NCBI GenBank assembly: GCA_001275005.1 | Contig: JWZX01002735.1 | Span: 1 to 44,836 of the forward strand | Length of the DNA stretch: 44,836 nucleotides | From: Chrysochromulina tobinii | Lineage: Eukaryota; Haptophyta; Prymnesiales; Chrysochromulinaceae | Reading direction: 5' to 3' | Shown: positions 1 to 8,121 of the stretch, one piece after another | How the letters are laid out: each line of letters opens with the position of its first letter | How positions within the stretch are numbered: the first letter of the stretch is position 1 | Translations under genes and position numbers: made by a program | Notes under the pieces: generated by a model | What the model was told of the DNA's origin: nothing | Seen by the model: the letters and a program-made list of their open reading frames with translations, nothing else | Database searches by the model: none

Positions 1-513
1 GGCGGGGGCAATTTTGGCGGCGGCGGCGGCAATTTCGTCGGCAACGATTACAGCGGCCTGAGCCCGGAGGACGAGTTGGCGGCGCGGCTGGCGGCAGGCG
101 AAGGCGACTTCGGAGGCGATGGAAGGTCGTCTCCGTCGGTCGACCTTGACGAGGAGCTCGCGTTCGCGCTGATGCAGCAATTCGCCGCCGACATGGAAGC
201 GGAGCTTGGGCAAGAGATCCCCGCCAACGTTCGCGCCGACCCGGCTCTCTACGATGCCTTTGTGCATGAGCGCTTCGCGGCGGCGTTGCAGGGAAACCAG
301 GACTCGGAACTCGCGCGGCGCGCCAACAACCTCATCGACAGCAGCTCGGCGGCGCAGAAGCGCGGCGGCAAGGCAGGATTCCTCGAGCAGCTGCGCAAGC
401 GCACCATGGGTGTCGCCCGGCCCATCATGGCGCAGCGCGCCATAATAAACGTGGTCGGTTCGGCGACCGACAGCAAGCGCACGAGCCTCCTTTCTGATCA
501 GGATAACGTCTGA
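1..513 (+). CDS. C-terminal part of an unrecognised Gly-rich protein (5' partial)
   Basis: The frame is open from the first base of the window to a TGA at 511-513, giving 170 residues of a protein that starts upstream. The visible N-terminal part is a Gly/Asn/Phe low-complexity stretch (GGGNF, GGGGGNF), followed by an acidic helical segment (VDLDEELAFALMQQF and on) and a basic tail (QKRGGKAGFLEQLRKR). I do not recognise a domain. The protein is polar with no membrane segment; the Gly-rich start resembles linkers in RNA-binding or trafficking proteins, but no function is claimed. A TGTAA motif lies about 20 bases after the stop (535-539) and could act in polyadenylation, as in some algae. Confidence 0.65.
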   Translation, partial: GGGNFGGGGGNFVGNDYSGLSPEDELAARLAAGEGDFGGDGRSSPSVDLDEELAFALMQQFAADMEAELGQEIPANVRADPALYDAFVHERFAAALQGNQDSELARRANNLIDSSSAAQKRGGKAGFLEQLRKRTMGVARPIMAQRAIINVVGSATDSKRTSLLSDQDNV

Positions 514-1146
514 GAGGTGAACGCGCGTGCGCCATGTAAATATGTATGGGAGGGTGCAGCGTGTGCGCGTCCGGCCGAGCGGAGGACGGACTCGGTAACC
601 GCCTCTACGCTCTAGCCCCTAGGAGAGCTCGGAGCTCCCGCGTCCCACCGGACGGGACCGCGCCGAGCAGGCCCGAGGCAGCGACGCGCTCGGACGGCGG
701 CGACGCGCGCGGCCGCCCAGCCGACCGTGCTTGTGATAACAAATCGACTACAAAAGGTATAGCGGTGCTGGTGCAGGCACAAGCAGGCACACCAGACCGG
801 GGGTCGGATCGCATGCTTTAGATCACGCGTCATCTTGTTGTGCATTCGGTGCAAGTCGGCATGATAATTATGTTCTCCTCCACAGAGTGACAGTCTCCCT
901 CTCCGAGTGAGCGGTCGCTCTCGAGCAGAGAGTCCAGCGACCAAGTCCAAGACTTAGACATACTTGTAACTTGAAAGACTAGTAGTAGTACTTATGTCTT
1001 ATCATGAATCGTCTTCGTGGTGCGAGGTCTGTTCTCGCGGTTCTTGTCGGACAGTCTTCTAGCTCCTTGCTCGCGGGGGCCGAGCCGAGATCTCATCACC
1101 ACCAGAAGCTGGAGAACGGTAGAATTAATGAGTGTGTTAATTATGA
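514..1146. other. Intergenic, no gene seen
   Basis: This 630-bp stretch separates the first gene from the 3' end of the U2 snRNA. Short open frames occur on both strands but have no domain-like content. It is less GC-biased toward the U2 end (AT-rich patch around 950-1010). Any U2 3'-processing signal would lie just left of 1147; none was recognised. Confidence 0.5.
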
Positions 1147-1327
1147 GGGCGTGCAACCTCGCAGTTGTGCAAGCACGAGGTCACACATGTACGTCTCCTG
1201 GCAAGCCAGACGAACGTACCCCGAACAAATAATAATATGATCAGGTCCAGTCAATGACTGGATATCCGTGATCAAACGGATAAGAACAGATACTACACTT
1301 GATCTTAGCCAAGAGGCCGAGAAGAAT
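1147..1327 (-). ncRNA. U2: U2 spliceosomal snRNA
   Basis: The minus strand reads as a full-length U2 snRNA of about 181 nt. The 5' part has the near-invariant block CUUCUCGGCCU...UUGGCUAAGAUCAAG followed by GUGUAGUAUCUGUUCUU, which contains the branch-point-pairing GUAGUA. Stem-loop IIa (UAUCCG/CGGAUA) and IIb (UCCAGUC/GACUGGA) form perfectly and are followed by a U-rich Sm-type site (AUUAUUUGUUCG, about 1222-1233). Stem III (GUACGU...ACGUAC) and stem-loop IV (ACCUCG/CGAGGU) close the molecule. The 5' end is placed at about 1327 by alignment to the usual AUNNCUUCUCGG start, the 3' end by the base of stem IV; both may be a few bases off. In the spliceosome U2 pairs with the intron branch point, which fits the GT-AG introns found in this window. 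Confidence 0.95.
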
Positions 1328-1348
1328 GTCGTTGTGTAACCACTTACG

Positions 1349-1358
1349 ACCTTTATGT
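1349..1358 (-). promoter_or_regulatory. Possible TATA-like element of the U2 gene
   Basis: On the minus strand ACATAAAGGT lies about 22-31 bases upstream of the inferred U2 5' end, the spacing expected for a TATA box. Purine-rich GAAAGTGAAAGA lies just further upstream. No known proximal sequence element could be recognised, so this rests on spacing alone. Confidence 0.3.
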
Positions 1359-1439
1359 ACTCTTTCACTTTCATGGCCTCACACGCGGCGTTTCTTTGTC
1401 GACCCCTCGTCGTCCTGCTTCGTCCACTCGAGCGCTTCT

Positions 1440-2090
1440 TCTTCGCCGCGGCCGCCGCGACGGCCACCGCCGCCACGACAATTGCCATCTACTCAGCACT
1501 GTGCATGTCCCCACGTGGGCCGACCCTTCTGCTTTTGAAGCCTACCTTGCGTCTGTCCGTGCCCAATCGCCTCGCCACAGAGAGCCCGACCGGCCAACGT
1601 CCTTAGCGCGTGAGCCAAGTCGTCTGCCGCGCGGCGCATGCTCTGTGTGCAGCTCTTGCTCGCGTTGCAGCTGACGCTCGGTCGGCGCGACGGGCGCCTC
1701 GTGCCGCGCCGGCCGGCCATCGCGCTCGCGCCACAGCGCTGCTCGCGCGAACGGGCGGCACGCTCTTCTCGTTCTGATGGAGCACTACCCGCGCGCCGTG
1801 CAGGATCCGTTTGGGCAGCTGCCGCTGAGCATACAGTGCGAGCTGGCCGCCGCAGTGCGCCGCCGCGCGCGGGTCCTCGGGTCGCCATTGCTGCCGCAAC
1901 CGCCACTGCCATCACGGACCTCATGCAGATGAGCTCCTCTGTCAGCAGCAATGGCTGCTCGCGTGCCAATTCCACTACATCATGCTCGCGCAGAAGCTCG
2001 GTCAAAACGTGACGGCGGCCGCCTCCAGCGGAGCGAGCGTATGAGTGAGGCCAGCTCGCAGCTGAGCGCAATTAGTCCACACATGGTGTG
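1440..2090 (+). pseudogene. Broken coding-like region, possible gene remnant
   Basis: Several short plus-strand segments look protein-like but sit in different frames and are separated by stops. One runs from 1777 and reads MEHYPRAVQDPFGQLPLSIQ and on for about 50 codons; another ends near 2043 with LLACQFHYIMLAQKLGQN. The first faintly resembles the C-linker after S6 of cyclic-nucleotide-gated or HCN-type channels, but this is weak and not supported by a second motif. It could be a decayed gene, or an intact gene with introns I could not place. The rest of 1328-2329 contains nothing else I can support. Confidence 0.22.
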
Positions 2091-2329
2091 TTAAGGTCGA
2101 CTCCAATCATTTGATTCGTCAACGACTGTCTAAATACCCTAACTGAAACCCTAAGTGTTCACCACAACCTACGCGGCGACGAGCTCTCGATCTGAGCGCT
2201 AAAACTATGTGTTACGACGTGGTTGCCGCAAACGCACCGACACGCGCCTGCAAACGGCGTCCCGTTTGTAATCCGGCCTACGCGCTGTAGACATGTCCCT
2301 GTGTTCGAGAAGAATCCGCGCACTCATCA

Positions 2330-2944
2330 TCAGCGTCTTGTGGGCGAGGATGGGGGGCGTATGCTCGAATGGAATTTGCTGAACTTGGCCTTCTTATCGT
2401 CTATTTCTCTTTGCAGAGACTCGTTCGTAACCTCGACCTTTTTCGGCACGTCCAGATAGTAGCCGGTCCCGAAACCGTAGCCGAGCGCAGTCCCGTAGTC
2501 GGTCCCAAATACATACCCCTCTCGCTTCCCGACGAAGTTTTCGGCTGGAATGAACTCGGGCTTAGGCGGCTCCTGAATGACCACCTGTGCGACATCAGCT
2601 AGTGCGAAGGCTTGCGACTCTGGCTCCTCCCACAGTGTGCTGATGGGCCACAATTCCACCGGCACCTCGCCGTACCAGGAAGGCGCGACACACGTGCTCG
2701 TCGGCAGGCAGCCCGCGGAGTACCACGTCCTCATGTCGAGGCTGCTGAACGGCCCTTGCCGGACAAGCTGAACATCATCATAGTACCACAGAGTTGCATG
2801 GGCAAGCGAAGACGGCAGCGGTGGCAGAACGGAGGCCGGGGCTTCAGCGGGTGCGGCCTCTGTTGGAGCGACAGCCGCAGGCGCGGCAGCCTGTCCGGGT
2901 ACTGCCGTGATGGCTTGGTTCTCGTCGTCACGCGAGCGCTTCAT
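2330..2944 (-). CDS. GYF-domain protein
   Basis: A 204-residue protein starting MKRSRDDENQ. After an Ala/Pro-rich linker (residues 11-45) comes a GYF domain at about 53-105: WYYDD, then QGPFSSLDM, then W at +3 and a closing AGCLP. This matches the GYF pattern W-x-Y...GPF-x4-M-x2-W-x3-G, although the final GYF tripeptide is replaced by GCL. GYF domains bind proline-rich peptides and are common in spliceosome and translation-control adaptors. A second conserved-looking block, KREGYVFGT...GFGTGYYLD, follows at about 135-160, and the tail is basic and helical. An in-frame ATG at 3016 would add 24 residues, but the chosen start leaves a clean 187-bp gap to the divergent neighbour. The domain call is firm; the partner is unknown. 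Confidence 0.8.
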   Translation of the reverse strand: MKRSRDDENQAITAVPGQAAAPAAVAPTEAAPAEAPASVLPPLPSSLAHATLWYYDDVQLVRQGPFSSLDMRTWYSAGCLPTSTCVAPSWYGEVPVELWPISTLWEEPESQAFALADVAQVVIQEPPKPEFIPAENFVGKREGYVFGTDYGTALGYGFGTGYYLDVPKKVEVTNESLQREIDDKKAKFSKFHSSIRPPSSPTRR

Positions 2945-3131
2945 ACATTTCCCGTAATAAAGGCGTTCGTGAACAAAGCGTGTGAACGAGCACTCTGCAC
3001 ATGGTGAAAGGGGCAACTATGAAAGAAAAGCTTGGCCCAACAAGCTTCCAAAAACTTACATGTTTAGGCACAGACTTTTGACGACTCGTCGCCTCAGGGA
3101 ATTGGATTCGGACCCCGCGCGGCCGACACAT
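2945..3131. promoter_or_regulatory. Putative bidirectional promoter
   Basis: This 187-bp gap separates the start codons of the GYF protein (minus) and the NTT-like carrier (plus). No TATA box is evident. Its role as a shared promoter is inferred from gene orientation only. Confidence 0.35.
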
Positions 3132-4445
3132 ATGGAGAGCCCGGAGACACCAGCGTGCCTCGCAGGTTTAGGCATCCGGACCTGGGACGAATGCTGCAAA
3201 GTCTTTACGGTCACATGCTTCTGCTTCACTGCCAACACCATTCTGTTGCTCGGGCGCAACATCGGCGCAACCATGCTCTTAACCGGTCTCAGTGCCGATG
3301 CGCTTCCATACGTCATGGTTTTGGTGGGAGTATTCATTCTCTTCATCATGCCCATCACCGCGTACCTCGTCTCGATCTCGGACTCGGGCACTGTGCTGAC
3401 GGGAATGACCGTTTCCATGTGTGGAGTTCTCTCGGGCTTCTTCTTCATGTTCAATACAGGAATTGCCGACATGTACCCGAAGATCGTGTACCCCATGTTC
3501 TTCGTGGTTGAAGAGGTGGTCGACTCGGTGCTTATGGTACTTTTCTGGCAGATCGGCATGTTGTGCTTCACGAAGGACGAGGCCAAGCGCCTCATCGGCA
3601 TCGTCAACATGGGTGCTGCTCTAGCAAACCTGGCGAATGGTGTGACCGTCGCCGTGCTCATTCACTTTTTTAGCGCGTCTGCCATTTTGCCAGCCCAAAT
3701 GGTGCTGCTGATCGTGCAGCTGATTCCGAACTTCATCTGCCGTCGCTGGATCCCAAAAAATAAAGAGGAACCAAAGAAAGCCGATGGTTCCCCGGCGGAC
3801 GTGGTCGAGAAGGGATGCTGCGACGCCGACGCATGGTACATGAACCCGTTCACACAGCTTATCGGCGTGTGGCAATTTGCCACGGTGCTCACCTTCTCAT
3901 GCATCGAGTTCCAATACAACTCGACGCTTGCCCATTTTCTCGACGCCAACGGCATCGCCCAAGTCACTGCGAATCTCGCCTCGGTGGCGAGCGTCGGCCA
4001 GACTATCGTCAACCTCATGATCACTCCCTTTCTCCTGCAAGTAGCCGGTGTGTGGGCCGCGCTTCTCGTGACCCCGACTGCGTACGTTCTGGGTGAGTTT
4101 GGCATCATGCAAGAGCAGACGGTTCGGATGGTCTTCATCTGCCGCTCGATGGACTTCATCTTCCGCTACACCGTCTCGGACAACACGAAGCAGATCCTCT
4201 ACAAGTCAGTCCCACCCAAACAACTGATCGACGCACGAGCGTTCACAGACGGCTCCGTGAAGAAGCTCGCCCCCATGCTCCTCGGTGGGATCCTGATCGG
4301 CGTGCAGGGCTACACTGGCCTGGGAGCGTACCAGCTCGTCTTCCCCTTGGCGGTCTTTGCCATGGCGGCCTCGGCCGGCCTCGTGCCGATCGTTTTGTTC
4401 CTTGCCAAGATGGCTGATGAACAACCTAACACCGAGATGATGTAG
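3132..4445 (+). CDS. TLC/NTT-like (ADP/ATP translocase-type) membrane carrier
   Basis: A 437-residue polytopic membrane protein with about 10-12 hydrophobic segments and a charged central loop at about residues 208-235 (PKNKEEPKKADGSP). The strongest family signal is in the C-terminal half, where NTKQILYKSVP is followed by ARAFTDGSVKKL; this resembles the conserved segment of TLC-family nucleotide transporters, in which a polar helix precedes a K-A-F-I-D stretch. Known family members exchange ATP, ADP or other nucleotides across plastid, bacterial or parasite membranes, and a broader group of unknown substrate exists in algae. I saw no transit peptide. The ATG at 3132 (MESPETP) is preferred because an upstream extension (ATG 3060 or 2982) would be basic and would overlap the neighbour's 5' region. 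Substrate and direction are not inferable. Confidence 0.65.
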   Translation: MESPETPACLAGLGIRTWDECCKVFTVTCFCFTANTILLLGRNIGATMLLTGLSADALPYVMVLVGVFILFIMPITAYLVSISDSGTVLTGMTVSMCGVLSGFFFMFNTGIADMYPKIVYPMFFVVEEVVDSVLMVLFWQIGMLCFTKDEAKRLIGIVNMGAALANLANGVTVAVLIHFFSASAILPAQMVLLIVQLIPNFICRRWIPKNKEEPKKADGSPADVVEKGCCDADAWYMNPFTQLIGVWQFATVLTFSCIEFQYNSTLAHFLDANGIAQVTANLASVASVGQTIVNLMITPFLLQVAGVWAALLVTPTAYVLGEFGIMQEQTVRMVFICRSMDFIFRYTVSDNTKQILYKSVPPKQLIDARAFTDGSVKKLAPMLLGGILIGVQGYTGLGAYQLVFPLAVFAMAASAGLVPIVLFLAKMADEQPNTEMM

Positions 4446-5036
4446 GCGCAAGTAATTCCTCGTGTACGTCACAGTGGAGATGGAGAACGGCGCACAACGA
4501 CTGGCACATTATGCACGTCGTGGATGCTTGTCCTATGACGAACGACAACCTTAATGGTTGAGATAACATGCAGCTGCTCTTCTTTGCCGTTATTCCAGAG
4601 CTGTTTCCGTGAGTCTGAGCGATGCATGCCTTCATTCGGTAGCAGCTGCATGGAGGCGTGCATTCAGGTCCCCGCAGCTGGACTGTTGGGGATTCGAACG
4701 CGGAATGAGGAAGGTGTGGAGTGGTTCGATCATCGCGTGGTCGCGGGCGTGTGTGGGCGCGTGTCTGCACCACTCGGGGTGTCTCGGGGTGCGTGCACTC
4801 CTCCGACCGTGCGAATCGACGAGAAACGAATATATCAAGCTAAAACACCTAAACAAGGAACTCGGTACGCTTCAATTGTACTGCCGCGTAGTTCCGCCTA
4901 GCCTGCACACATGCGCACGGCATAATGGCCACCCTCCGCTCACGCCTTGATCGTTCAATCCACGTGCATAATGCTAAGCAGCTCTGAGCGCTTCGCTTCG
5001 GTCTGTCGAGCGCCTCCACGGCGGCAGCACGCGCGC
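4446..5036. other. Intergenic between convergent genes
   Basis: This gap holds the 3' ends of two convergent genes. Short open frames on both strands lack domain-like content. A tRNA-like B-box at 4688-4699 was examined and rejected. Confidence 0.5.
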
Positions 5037-7889
5037 TCACTCGGCCGCGTCATCAGACTCCTGCCCAGGCTGGCCCGTTGCGTCGGCGTCCGTCTTGGCC
5101 TTCTTCTTCATCGGGCGCGCCTTGGGTTTGGTCTCGTGGTACGCCTTGAGCACCTCCGTCGCGCCCTCGAGATTCTCCGCAGGCTCCCACGTTATCTCGC
5201 GCCATTTAGCCCACTTGACAAGGTACTCGAGCGAGGACCCGCTCCCACGGTGCGCCAGGATCGCCTCGACCTCGTACCTGATCTCCATGCGCAGCTGCGC
5301 TGCGTCGAGCTGGCCGCCGACGCAGTCTGCCATCAGGGTGACCACGATGCCGTCGCCCGACTCGTACGCAAGATGACCGCCCTCGAGCGTGCATTCGGAG
5401 ATGCGGCGCAGGTCGAGGTCGGCGCCCTCCATCTTACGCACCGGCGGATACTTGCTCGTCGTGCTCAGCTCGAGCTTGGCGCCTCCCTCCCAGCGGCGCA
5501 GGTCGAGCGCCATCAGGTAGCTCGCCTCGCCGAAATCCGCCTCCTCCATGAGCTCATCGGCGTCGGCCCAGTGGCGATAGCCGGTCACGGGCCGCGCGGC
5601 GAGCTCTTCGGAGGTGACGCCCTTCTCCGCGTACTTGGCCACCGCGCCCACGCGCACGAAACCCACACGCTCATAGAAGCCCACCGCAGCGAGCGTCGCC
5701 TGGCACACGACATATTCGTACCAGCCCTGAGCCTGCAGCTGCTGCAACGCGTAGCGCAGCACGACGCCACCGCCGCCGAGCGACACGAGAAGCCCGAGCT
5801 CGGCGATGCGCGGCCACACGACACCCGTCTTGGCAGGGTCGCCCTGCCGCTCCAGCTGCGCGAGTCGCTCAGTCAGGCTGCCGTCCTCGTCAATCTTACG
5901 CATGCCATACACCCAGCGGGAGCCGTCCGCACCGACATTGGAGGCACCCTTGTCGGAGGCCGCACAGGCCGCGGCCGCCTTGCTGCGCTTCGCACCGTTG
6001 CCGCCGCCTTGCTCCGAGCTGCCGCCGCCGCCGCCGCCGCTGCCGCCGCTGATGCTGCCGCCGCCGCCAGATGATCGCGGCTGCACTGTCGGGTTGAGGT
6101 ACTCGAAGCTCACCTCGCGCTTGCGGTCTCGCAGCTTCATCGGACGCCCCCCGAGGTGCGTGTCCGGACGGAGCTCCTGCTCCATCCCCAAGAGCCCCTG
6201 GTTGATCGCGAGCAGCGCGCTCAGCGGCAGCGCGTGCCGTGCCGCCACCTCTTGCGGGGTGTCGTCGGCCATAGGGCTCCTGTCGAGGTACGCTTCACTC
6301 GGGTCGACCAACTGTATCTCGGTGCCCGCGAGCAGCTTCGAGAAGCCGCAGATGCCCTTGTGCCGCTTCTTGTTGAGCGCGACGAGGTCGGCGCCCTTGA
6401 GGCCATGCTTGGCCGCCACCTGCGCCAGCGTCTCGTTATCCTTCTCGGCGACGTACACGCCCGGCTCCACTCGAAGTTGCTCCAGAGCCTCGCCATTGCG
6501 CAGCCGCGCGTTCCAAATGCGAGCGGCTGGTAGACCCGACTCGGCCGAGCGCGAATCCCACTCAAAATCGGCCGACCAGGTGGTGAAGGTCGTCAGCGTA
6601 ATGTACCCCTGCAGCCAGCCGTTCTCTGCGTCGCGCACCTGCCAACCCCACAGCGGGTCGTCGAAGTCGAGCCGCTGCGCCACGTAAGCCGTGGGCATGG
6701 GCGTGGGCGCCGGGTCCAGCTTGAGCGATTCGCCGTGACGGCGCGTCGCCTCCTCCGTGACGGCCATCAGCTCGCCGAGCGCCAGGAACCATTCGACGCG
6801 TCCACTCGGCGCTACAAGCGTCGTGCCGGTCAGGTCACGCGAGCTCTGAACCTGAGCCATCGTGTACTCGGCCGTCTTGGGCAGCTTAGCGGCTGCGGCC
6901 GCCCAGAACTGTGCGGTGACCTTGGCCGCCTCCGCCGCGGCCGCCTCGTCGAGGGCGGCCATGGCCTCCTGCGCCTCTCGCAGGCGCTTCTTCGTCATCT
7001 TGGGCGGCGCCTTGCCGCCGGGCGCCTGGCTGCAATCGAGCCTGAGCACGAGCTTGATCTCATGACCCTCGTCGTCCTCGGCCTTGAGCACCTTGCGGTT
7101 GCGCCGATCAGCCTCACGCGCCGTCTTGGCAGCCGCGCGCGACGCCTCGCGCTCGAGACGCGCCTTCTCCGCCGCTGCCGCCTTCTCCGCCGACTTGGCC
7201 TCCGCCGCCGCCGCCTTCTCCGCCGCCTTCGCCTCCAGGGCCGCCGCCTTGGCCGCTTCCTTCTCCGCCGCCTTCGCCTCCAGGGCCGCCGCCTTGGCCG
7301 CTTCCTTCTCGGCGCGAGCCTGTTCTGCAGCTCGCGCCTTCCCGAGCGCGCGCGCCTCCACTGCCGCCGCCTTCTCCGCCTCCTTGGCCTCCGCTAGCGC
7401 TGCCTTCTCCGCGGTCTTCGCCTCCGCCGCCGATGCCTTCGCCGCTGCGTTGGCCTCCGCCCGTTGACGTTTCTCCTCCGATTTCGCCTCCACCCTTTCC
7501 CGCTTCTCCTCCTCGGTGAGCTTGGGCAACTTGGGCGACGTGGGCGGCTTCGGCGGCTTCGGCGGCTTCGGCGGCTTCGGTGAGACCTCCTTTTTCGCCT
7601 TCTTGGTGCTGGGTGCCGCGATGGGCAGCCGGAAGCCCTTGCAATCTGCGGTACGCCGCCAATCGGTGCCCTCGTCCTCCCACGTGAACCAATCCACCCA
7701 AGTGTCTCCATTTGGCCCCTCAATCTCAGCGGAGAAGGTCGAGTCCAGGCACATCACCTGGATCGTGGCTGGCACCCAGACTGCGTCGCCGTCGACCTCA
7801 ATCTCGACCTCAACCATCTGGCCCTCAAAGGGCCAAATCCAATCGGCGGGCGGAGGTGTCGACGGGCCGCTCGCGCTCGCTTCTGCCAT
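5037..7889 (-). CDS. Tudor-like / coiled-coil / LysM-like / GNAT-like / chromodomain protein
   Basis: A 950-residue multidomain protein. Residues about 15-90 form a Tudor/PWWP-like beta module (WPFEGQMVEVEIEV...WVDWFTWEDEGTDWRR). A PKPPKPP linker and an Ala/Glu/Lys coiled coil (about 124-270) follow. Residues about 475-530 resemble a LysM motif (DNETLAQVAAKHGL...LVALNK), with a weaker second copy after it (DDTPQEVAARHAL...LLAINQ). After Gly-rich and basic linkers, about 650-770 resemble a GNAT acetyltransferase, with the diagnostic-looking GFYERVGFVRVG block. Residues 872-921 are a convincing chromodomain (YEVEAILAHR, YLVKWAKW, TWEPAENL), followed by a basic likely nuclear signal (RPMKKKAK). 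Chromodomains read methylated histone tails, so a chromatin reader with acetyltransferase activity is the likely theme. In nuclear proteins LysM-like repeats need not bind glycan. Catalytic competence of the GNAT part is unproven. Confidence 0.75.
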   Translation of the reverse strand: MAEASASGPSTPPPADWIWPFEGQMVEVEIEVDGDAVWVPATIQVMCLDSTFSAEIEGPNGDTWVDWFTWEDEGTDWRRTADCKGFRLPIAAPSTKKAKKEVSPKPPKPPKPPKPPTSPKLPKLTEEEKRERVEAKSEEKRQRAEANAAAKASAAEAKTAEKAALAEAKEAEKAAAVEARALGKARAAEQARAEKEAAKAAALEAKAAEKEAAKAAALEAKAAEKAAAAEAKSAEKAAAAEKARLEREASRAAAKTAREADRRNRKVLKAEDDEGHEIKLVLRLDCSQAPGGKAPPKMTKKRLREAQEAMAALDEAAAAEAAKVTAQFWAAAAAKLPKTAEYTMAQVQSSRDLTGTTLVAPSGRVEWFLALGELMAVTEEATRRHGESLKLDPAPTPMPTAYVAQRLDFDDPLWGWQVRDAENGWLQGYITLTTFTTWSADFEWDSRSAESGLPAARIWNARLRNGEALEQLRVEPGVYVAEKDNETLAQVAAKHGLKGADLVALNKKRHKGICGFSKLLAGTEIQLVDPSEAYLDRSPMADDTPQEVAARHALPLSALLAINQGLLGMEQELRPDTHLGGRPMKLRDRKREVSFEYLNPTVQPRSSGGGGSISGGSGGGGGGSSEQGGGNGAKRSKAAAACAASDKGASNVGADGSRWVYGMRKIDEDGSLTERLAQLERQGDPAKTGVVWPRIAELGLLVSLGGGGVVLRYALQQLQAQGWYEYVVCQATLAAVGFYERVGFVRVGAVAKYAEKGVTSEELAARPVTGYRHWADADELMEEADFGEASYLMALDLRRWEGGAKLELSTTSKYPPVRKMEGADLDLRRISECTLEGGHLAYESGDGIVVTLMADCVGGQLDAAQLRMEIRYEVEAILAHRGSGSSLEYLVKWAKWREITWEPAENLEGATEVLKAYHETKPKARPMKKKAKTDADATGQPGQESDDAAE
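7216..7305 (-). repeat. Exact 45-bp tandem duplication in the coiled-coil coding region
   Basis: Two identical 45-bp units (7216-7260 and 7261-7305) encode a 15-residue Ala/Glu/Lys heptad-like block. Base-level identity points to recent slippage or duplication and lengthens the predicted coiled coil without changing frame. Confidence 0.9.
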
Positions 7890-8029
7890 CAGAGCACACG
7901 ATGACCACTTGCCAGCGGCAAGCCGTGGCCAATTTGTCGCACCGGCGCGCCTAGGCCGGACAACTGCATCGCGGGAAATCGCTCGAACGCCAGTTCATTA
8001 TGAATCGCACCGTCCGTCCATTACACAAG

Positions 8030-8085
8030 GGCAGAAACAATGCCGTAGCACCGGTTGTCGCGTCTGTCGTGTTAACGTTCACACG
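8030..8085 (+). repeat. 56-bp dispersed element, copy 1, in a bidirectional promoter
   Basis: This segment matches the reverse complement of 34085-34140 at 54 of 56 positions, with an uninterrupted 45-bp block (8041-8085) that contains GTTAACGTT. Similarity ends abruptly on both sides. It lies 37 bp upstream of the oxygenase start and 141 bp upstream of the divergent chromodomain gene. It could be a promoter element or a small mobile-element remnant; the sequence does not decide. Confidence 0.85.
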
Positions 8086-8121
8086 GGATCCGTCTATTCA
8101 TAAAGCCCTTTCGCCAAGCAC

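Noticed and set aside
2134-2160. Telomere-like CCCTAA words
   Set aside because: Only two separated imperfect units occur, which is expected by chance; there is no array.
4684-4705. tRNA-like B-box (GGGATTCGAACGCG) on the minus strand
   Set aside because: The flanking bases do not form a T stem, and no acceptor stem, D arm or anticodon arm can be drawn around it.
4947-6074. Plus-strand open frame opposite the chromodomain gene
   Set aside because: It is antisense to the chromodomain and GNAT-like coding region and is Arg/Leu-rich without a recognisable fold.
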